Origin: Arthrobacter sp. PvP023 | GTDB lineage: Bacteria; Actinomycetota; Actinomycetes; Actinomycetales; Micrococcaceae | Direction: 5' to 3' | Assembly (NCBI RefSeq): GCF_017832975.1 | Contig: NZ_JAFIBI010000001.1 | Location: 186,001 to 250,000 of the forward strand | Length of the DNA stretch: 64,000 nt | Part shown: piece by piece, positions 59,638 to 64,000 of the stretch | How the letters are laid out: every line of letters starts with the position of its first letter | Numbering within the stretch: position 1 is the stretch's first letter | Notes under the pieces: model-generated | Database searches by the model: none | What the model saw: only the letters and a program-made list of their open reading frames with translations | What the model was told of the DNA's origin: nothing | Translations under genes and position numbers: made by a program

Positions 59638-60393
59638 CTACCCGGCAGACCCCGACTGTTCCGCGTATGCCTTCGCCTGGTCGCGCACCTGGCGAACGTA
59701 GGAGTCGGACTGGTTGTAGGAGAGCACCGCGTCGGTCCACCCGCGGGCGGTGGTGAGGTCACGGCCGCCCTCGCATAGGTACGCGGCGGCGCTGAGTGCG
59801 GCGTCGTCGATGTTCAGCGGGTCGGCGACTCCGTCCCCGTTCCCGTCCTGCCCCGCCAGCTTCCAGGTGGAAGGAATGAACTGCATGGGTCCGACCGCAC
59901 GGTCCCAGCGGGCGTCGCCGTCGAGCATTCCGTCGTCCGTGTCAGGGATGGCGGCGAAACTGTCGCCGTCGAGGCTGGGGCCGATAATGGGCCTGCTCAC
60001 CTGCCCGGTGTTCGACAAGCTGCCGCCGCCGTGACTCCCGTGCGCGGACTCCACGAAACCGATGGAGGCCACGGTATTCCACCCGATCCGGCACGCCGGT
60101 GTGGCAATGTTGGCGAGCTCCGCAGCAGCCGCGTAGGCCTGGAGTGCCCGGGCCGGTATGTTGGTCTGCGCCGCGGTCCGTCCGAGCCACTCCGCGTCAA
60201 TCGTGCTGTCAGTAATGTCCACGGCTCGGGAGCTGAACGCGGACAGCGTCGCAAGTTTCGCGCCTGCTTGCGGCGGCGCCGACTGGCTCCAAAACGCTGC
60301 AGGGCCGGACGGGCGGAGCACCCAGAACAAGAGCCCGGTGATGACGCAGGTCGCGAAAAGGCAGAAGACGGCAAGGCGTTTCAGTCGGAGCAT
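59638..60393 (-). CDS. lytic murein transglycosylase, membrane-anchored
   Basis: A 251-residue exported enzyme. Residues 5-28 are a signal anchor (LAVFCLFATCVITGLLFWVL). The SLT/MltB-type catalytic part has WNTVASIGFVESAHG with the catalytic Glu, VGPMQFIPSTWKL and LSAAAYLCEGG. DGNGDGVADPLNIDD is an EF-hand-like calcium loop common in actinobacterial members. It cuts peptidoglycan and acts outside the membrane, possibly in resuscitation or cell separation. Confidence 0.92.
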   Translation of the reverse strand: MLRLKRLAVFCLFATCVITGLLFWVLRPSGPAAFWSQSAPPQAGAKLATLSAFSSRAVDITDSTIDAEWLGRTAAQTNIPARALQAYAAAAELANIATPACRIGWNTVASIGFVESAHGSHGGGSLSNTGQVSRPIIGPSLDGDSFAAIPDTDDGMLDGDARWDRAVGPMQFIPSTWKLAGQDGNGDGVADPLNIDDAALSAAAYLCEGGRDLTTARGWTDAVLSYNQSDSYVRQVRDQAKAYAEQSGSAG

Positions 60394-60479
60394 GGACTAG
60401 TGCGTTCTCCCTTCCGGTGTTTTGTTCAGCCGGGAGCAACTTACACCATCTTCCCGTTGTTCAATTTTTGGTGCCAAAA

Positions 60480-60505
60480 AGCCCCGGACCTGATGGTCCG
60501 GGGCT
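60480..60505 (-). terminator. terminator of the small unknown gene
   Basis: An 11-bp stem AGCCCCGGACC/GGTCCGGGGCT with loop TGAT. On the minus strand a run of T (complement of 60476-60480) follows, making a good intrinsic terminator ten bases after the stop at 60516. Confidence 0.85.
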
Positions 60506-60515
60506 CAGGCGCCTG

Positions 60516-60848
60516 TTACCGCTCGATGCTGACAGCGAGATCCAGGTGGATGTCGCTGTCGGCCACCAGGCGGTCCTGGAGGTAACGGGCCAGGCTCGAA
60601 TCGGTGGCGGTGTGCACGCTATTCGGCACCGCTCCCCGCAGGAGGGCCTGCGTATCCGTGGACTTGACCATGTCCAGCGGCGCCCAGCCACGATGGCTGG
60701 AGGTGAGCCGCTCGATGTCTGTGCGGAAAGAGCGCCTGTGGTCCTCGCGGACAGTGGCACGGACGGTGAACGGGACAAAGGCAGTAGGCAAAAGAGGTCC
60801 TCTCACGAGGCAGCCGGTGGTCGGCGCCCCAAAGAGAACAAGTCGCAT
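60516..60848 (-). CDS. small soluble protein of unknown function
   Basis: A 110-residue frame that ends just before a strong minus-strand terminator, which supports its reality. The translation has a plausible soluble composition: LPTAFVPFTVRATVREDHRR, SFRTDIERLTSSHRGWAPLD, SSLARYLQDRLVADSDIHLD. The start is uncertain: ATG 60848, GTG 60806 or a TTG further in (near 60794) with AGAGGA upstream. The first 14 residues read less convincingly than the rest. I recognise no family. It stands alone between the amino acid permease and transglycosylase genes. Confidence 0.6.
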   Translation of the reverse strand: MRLVLFGAPTTGCLVRGPLLPTAFVPFTVRATVREDHRRSFRTDIERLTSSHRGWAPLDMVKSTDTQALLRGAVPNSVHTATDSSLARYLQDRLVADSDIHLDLAVSIER

Positions 60849-60918
60849 CGGGGCCCCTGTTATTCCCCCGAGGCAGCCGACGAGTCCGACGTCATGCTGT
60901 TCAACGGCTCCACAGTGC

Positions 60919-62388
60919 TCAGTTCTTCACCTCCCCCAGTTCCCGCCCGGCGGATTCGGGCTCCATGTCCTGGCTTAGTTCAGCCTGGAACGTGGCGAAG
61001 CGGGCCAGGTGCGCGGGACGGCGGCGGAGCACCAGCCAGGCGGCGCCGAGCAGGATGAACCACACCGGCGTCACCAGGAGCGCCAGCAGCGTGTCCGGCT
61101 GCGTGGTCAGGGCCCACAGCACGAAGACGAAGAAGGCGAAGACCAACCACACCATGGGGACGCCGCCAGGCATCCGGTACTTGGACGCCTCGTGCAGCTG
61201 CGGGCGGCGCCTGCGGAAGGCAATGTAGCTGGCCAGGATGATGGACCAGACAAAAACGAAGCAGACGGCGGAGACGGTGGTCACCATGTCGAAGGCCTTG
61301 CCGATGTCCTGGCCCGCGTACATCAGGACCACGCCGGAGAGCAGCAGGACGCAGGAGAGGAACAGCGCGTTCTGCGGGACCTTGCGGCGGGACAGGGCGC
61401 CGAAAACAGACGGTGCGTCACCCTCCTGGGCCAGGCCGTAAACCATGCGCGAAGTGGAATATATGCCGGAGTTGGCCGAGGACATGGCCGAGCTGAGCAC
61501 CACCAGGTTCACTACGGTGGCAGCGGCACCCAGTCCAGCCAGCGAGAACATGGCGATGAACGGGCTGTGGCCGGCCTGGAACTGGGTCCAGGGCGTGACG
61601 GACATCAGGATGATGAGCGCGCCCACGTAGAAGAGCAGCACGCGGATGGGGATGGAGTTGATGGCCTTGGGCAGGTTCTTCTCCGGGTCCTTGGCCTCCG
61701 CGGCCGTGGTGCCTACCAGCTCAATGCCCACAAAGGCGAACACTGCGATCTGGAAGCCGGCCACAAAACCCATGAATTCGTTCGGGAAGAAGCCGCCGTG
61801 GCTCCACAGGTTCGAGAAGGTGGCCGGGCCGGCGTCGGACTGGAATCCGCTGAAAATCATGAACAGGCCCACCAGGATCAGCGCCGCAATGGCGATGATC
61901 TTGATCAGGGCGAACCAGAACTCCGTCTCGCCGAACGCCTTCACCGTGGTGAGGTTCAGGAGCAGGAGGATGGCCACGGTGGCCAGGCCAGGGATCCACA
62001 GCGGGAGCCCAGGCCAGAGTTCCTTCGAGTAGCCGGCGATGGCGATGACGTCCGCGATTCCGGTGATCACCCAGCAGAACCAGTATGTCCAGCCGGTGAA
62101 GAAGCCGGCCCAGGGGCCCAGCAGGTCCGCCGCGAAGTCGCTGAAGGACTTGTAGTTCAGGTTGGACAGCAAGAGCTCGCCCATGGCCCGCATCACGAAG
62201 AACAGCATGAAACCGATGATCATGTAGACGAATATTACGGATGGGCCGGCTGCTGAAATGGTTTTTCCGGAGCCCATGAAGAGGCCTGTGCCGATGGCAC
62301 CGCCAATAGCGATCAGCTGGATGTGCCGGTTGCTGAGCTGCCGCTCCAGATGCGGCTCCTGACGGGCGGTCACGGTCTTAGTTGTCAC
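60919..62388 (-). CDS. amino acid permease (APC family, CycA-like)
   Basis: A 489-residue amino acid:H+ symporter with twelve membrane segments. Signatures: IQLIAIGGAIGTGLFMGSG in helix 1, GFQIAVFAFVGIELVGTTAA in helix 6, SGIYSTSRMVYGLAQEGDAP. It is close to the D-alanine/D-serine/glycine type (CycA), though the exact substrate is a guess. It overlaps the end of the metF-like gene by 11 bases, placing it in an operon with one-carbon genes, which favours glycine or serine. Confidence 0.9.
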   Translation of the reverse strand: MTTKTVTARQEPHLERQLSNRHIQLIAIGGAIGTGLFMGSGKTISAAGPSVIFVYMIIGFMLFFVMRAMGELLLSNLNYKSFSDFAADLLGPWAGFFTGWTYWFCWVITGIADVIAIAGYSKELWPGLPLWIPGLATVAILLLLNLTTVKAFGETEFWFALIKIIAIAALILVGLFMIFSGFQSDAGPATFSNLWSHGGFFPNEFMGFVAGFQIAVFAFVGIELVGTTAAEAKDPEKNLPKAINSIPIRVLLFYVGALIILMSVTPWTQFQAGHSPFIAMFSLAGLGAAATVVNLVVLSSAMSSANSGIYSTSRMVYGLAQEGDAPSVFGALSRRKVPQNALFLSCVLLLSGVVLMYAGQDIGKAFDMVTTVSAVCFVFVWSIILASYIAFRRRRPQLHEASKYRMPGGVPMVWLVFAFFVFVLWALTTQPDTLLALLVTPVWFILLGAAWLVLRRRPAHLARFATFQAELSQDMEPESAGRELGEVKN

Positions 62389-63214
62389 GTGCTGCTCCTC
62401 GGATCAAAGCGGACTGGAGTGCTGCTGAGGTTGACGCCTGATCCGGCTCGCCGGGAACCGGCTCAAGGTTGTTGAAGCTGTACAGATGGATGCCGGCAAT
62501 GTTCCCCGGCTCGCGTTCCAGCCCGGCCACCAGGGTTTGCGGCGAATAGCGGTCACCACTGAGGAGCTTCCGCGCCAGCGGCCCTTTACGGCTGAGGAAC
62601 GTCAGCGAACTTCCGACGCCGATCTGCGCCGCCAGGGCGACCAGCTTGGTCCGAGGGACGGACCCCGCCACGCCGGCCCAGACGGGCAGCTGCACCCCTT
62701 CGCGGCGCAGGAGTGCAGCGTAATCGAGGATCTTCGGCTCGGAGAAGCACATTTGCGTGACGACATGCGAGGCCAGGTGCTCCTTGGCCAGCAGGGCGTC
62801 CAGCAGGTCCACCGGGCCAACCCCCGGATGGCCCTCCGGGTAACCGGCAACGCCCACCCGCATCATGCCGCCGGAGTACTGCGCGATGTCTTCCAGCAGC
62901 GGAAGGGCGGACCCGTACTGGCCGGCCTGCTGCTTCCGGTCTCCGCCGATCACGAACACTTCCCGGATGCCGGCCACGTTGCAGTCGCGGAGGATTCCGG
63001 TGAGCTCTGCGCGGTCATGCACGCTCCGCGCGGCGAGGTGCGGAATGACGGAGTAGCCGAGCACGCTCAGCTGCACGGCGGCACGCATGGTCCGCTCGAT
63101 GCCGTGGTGGGGCAGGCACGTGACGGTGAGCGTCGTGGTCACGGGCACGTGCGCCCGGACCCGGTCAACGATTCCCTCTGAAGGGATGATTTCGATCCTG
63201 GTGGGGAACATCAT
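62378..63214 (-). CDS. methylenetetrahydrofolate reductase-like protein
   Basis: A 278-residue MTHFR-family TIM barrel, which reduces 5,10-methylene- to 5-methyl-tetrahydrofolate with FAD. Family features: TTLTVTCLPHHGIERTMRAA near the N terminus, VFVIGGDRKQQAGQY, GVAGYPEGHPG and SHVVTQMCFSEP. It is slightly shorter than E. coli MetF and belongs to a divergent actinobacterial type, so methionine supply or methylene-folate removal after glycine cleavage are both possible. It lies 27 bases downstream of lipA. Confidence 0.85.
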   Translation of the reverse strand: MMFPTRIEIIPSEGIVDRVRAHVPVTTTLTVTCLPHHGIERTMRAAVQLSVLGYSVIPHLAARSVHDRAELTGILRDCNVAGIREVFVIGGDRKQQAGQYGSALPLLEDIAQYSGGMMRVGVAGYPEGHPGVGPVDLLDALLAKEHLASHVVTQMCFSEPKILDYAALLRREGVQLPVWAGVAGSVPRTKLVALAAQIGVGSSLTFLSRKGPLARKLLSGDRYSPQTLVAGLEREPGNIAGIHLYSFNNLEPVPGEPDQASTSAALQSALIRGAARDN

Positions 63215-63241
63215 TGGTCCTCTCTGGCTATCAAATGGTTC

Positions 63242-64000
63242 TCAGGAGTGTGCTGCGATGAGGGAGCTGGCTTCCTGGCGGGTGCTGCCGGAGGACTCGA
63301 TGTGCGCGAGTTCGGCCGGGATTTCCCAGCCCTTCTTGCGCATCGCGGTGGCCCACAGGCGGCCGGCACGGTAGGAGGAGCGGACCAGGGGCCCGGACAT
63401 GACGCCGAGGAAGCCGATTTCCTCGGCTTCGGTGGCGAGGTCGACGAATTCCTGCGGTTTGACCCAGCGGTCCACCGGCAGGTGCCGCTCGCTCGGGCGC
63501 AGGTACTGGGTGATGGTGATCAGGTCGCAGCCGGCGTCGTGCAGGTCCCGGAGGGCTTCGGAGATTTCCTCGCGGGTCTCGCCCATGCCCAGGATCAGGT
63601 TGGACTTGGTGACCATGCCCAGGTTCCGACCCTGCGTGAGGACGTCCAGGGACCGCTCGTACCGGAAGGCGGGGCGGATGCGCTTGAAGATCCGCGGCAC
63701 GGTTTCGACGTTGTGCGCGAAGACCTCGGGCTTGGAGTCGCAGATCGCTGCGATGTGTTCGGGTTTGCCGGAGAAGTCCGGGATCAGGAGTTCGACGCCG
63801 GTGCCCGGGTTCAGTTCGTGGATCTTCCGGACTGTTTCGGCGTAGAGCCAGACGCCCTCGTCGGCGAGGTCGTCCCGGGCCACGCCGGTCACGGTGGCGT
63901 AGCGCAGCTGCATGGCCTGGACCGAGCGGGCCACCTTGGTGGGTTCGAATATGTCCACCGGGGAGGGCTTGCCGGTATCGATCTGGCAGAAATCACAGCG
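63242..64000 (-). CDS. lipA: lipoyl synthase, 5' part missing
   Basis: The C-terminal 252 codons of lipoyl synthase, a radical-SAM enzyme that inserts two sulfurs into octanoyl groups. The frame continues past ATG 63958 to the window edge; the last codons read [14 protein letters not shown], the end of the radical-SAM CxxxCxxC cluster motif. Further family blocks are [31 protein letters not shown] and [13 protein letters not shown]. The C-terminal Arg-Ser-Ser-Tyr-Arg of VRSSYRAG is the motif that holds the auxiliary cluster. The neighbours suggest a copy tied to glycine cleavage rather than the lipB-lipA pair. Confidence 0.95.
   Translation of the reverse strand, partial: RCDFCQIDTGKPSPVDIFEPTKVARSVQAMQLRYATVTGVARDDLADEGVWLYAETVRKIHELNPGTGVELLIPDFSGKPEHIAAICDSKPEVFAHNVETVPRIFKRIRPAFRYERSLDVLTQGRNLGMVTKSNLILGMGETREEISEALRDLHDAGCDLITITQYLRPSERHLPVDRWVKPQEFVDLATEAEEIGFLGVMSGPLVRSSYRAGRLWATAMRKKGWEIPAELAHIESSGSTRQEASSLIAAHS

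Noticed and set aside
61009..62256. 415-codon open frame on the plus strand
   Set aside because: Antisense to the amino acid permease, whose motifs are unmistakable.
1..64000. CRISPR array, insertion sequence, prophage, tRNA or rRNA genes
   Set aside because: I saw no regularly spaced repeats, transposase or integrase motifs, cloverleaf-like sequences or rRNA cores anywhere in the window.

Overview
The window is about 64 kb of GC-rich, densely packed chromosome from an actinobacterium. Gene content, strong purine-rich ribosome binding sites, frequent GTG starts and stop/start overlaps (ATGA, GTGA), and sugar ABC importers without their own ATPase all fit the Micrococcaceae, most likely Arthrobacter or Pseudarthrobacter. 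Species cannot be fixed without a search. I saw no tRNA, rRNA, CRISPR array, insertion sequence or phage. Both edges cut genes: NAD(P)H-hydrate dehydratase on the left and lipoyl synthase on the right.

Layout. 0-2 kb: nnrD end and a methyltransferase. 1.9-7.4 kb: a signalling island with two paralogous STAS/SEC14-like proteins, a cytoplasmic REC-GAF-histidine kinase, a tiny exported peptide gene divergent from a TPR protein, and a GGDEF-EAL enzyme. 7.4-21.7 kb: housekeeping and stress genes (GDPD, HAD phosphatase, PEBP-like protein, PfkB kinase, persulfide dioxygenase-rhodanese under a CsoR/CstR-like operator, NhaA, lipoprotein hydrolase, small alarmone synthetase, SulP and BASS transporters, PAS-ANTAR and ArsR regulators, two DUF1508 proteins). 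21.7-28.6 kb: a SnoaL-like remnant, then a 5-oxoproline module (pxpA, MHS transporter, fused pxpBC, biotin carboxylase-BCCP) with a divergent GntR regulator.

28.6-37.2 kb: a LacI-controlled carbohydrate operon with ABC importer, two Gfo/Idh/MocA oxidoreductases, a sugar isomerase/epimerase and ThuA, which together resemble an oxidative 3-keto-glycoside route. 37.2-41.8 kb: nucleoside hydrolase, MFS transporter and ribokinase, divergent from a LacI regulator across a 39-bp double operator. 41.8-50.2 kb: mixed genes, including DedA, a surface protein with an LPDSG tail, a sarcosine oxidase-like enzyme, the third DUF1508 gene, tandem DUF202 genes, a decayed SGNH hydrolase and an SDR. 50.3-57.9 kb: a sugar-acid pathway (Eda, fructuronate reductase-like, KDG kinase, mannonate dehydratase, RspB-like dehydrogenase, MHS transporter, divergent GntR). 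57.9-64 kb: AlkD-like repair protein, quinone oxidoreductase, lytic transglycosylase, a small unknown gene with its own terminator, then lipA-metF-amino acid permease.

The observations I would look at first are the exported peptide/TPR pair at 4.0-5.4 kb, the probable AUC start of the fructuronate reductase-like gene, the oxidative glycoside cluster, and the paired or palindromic operators that link regulators to their operons.
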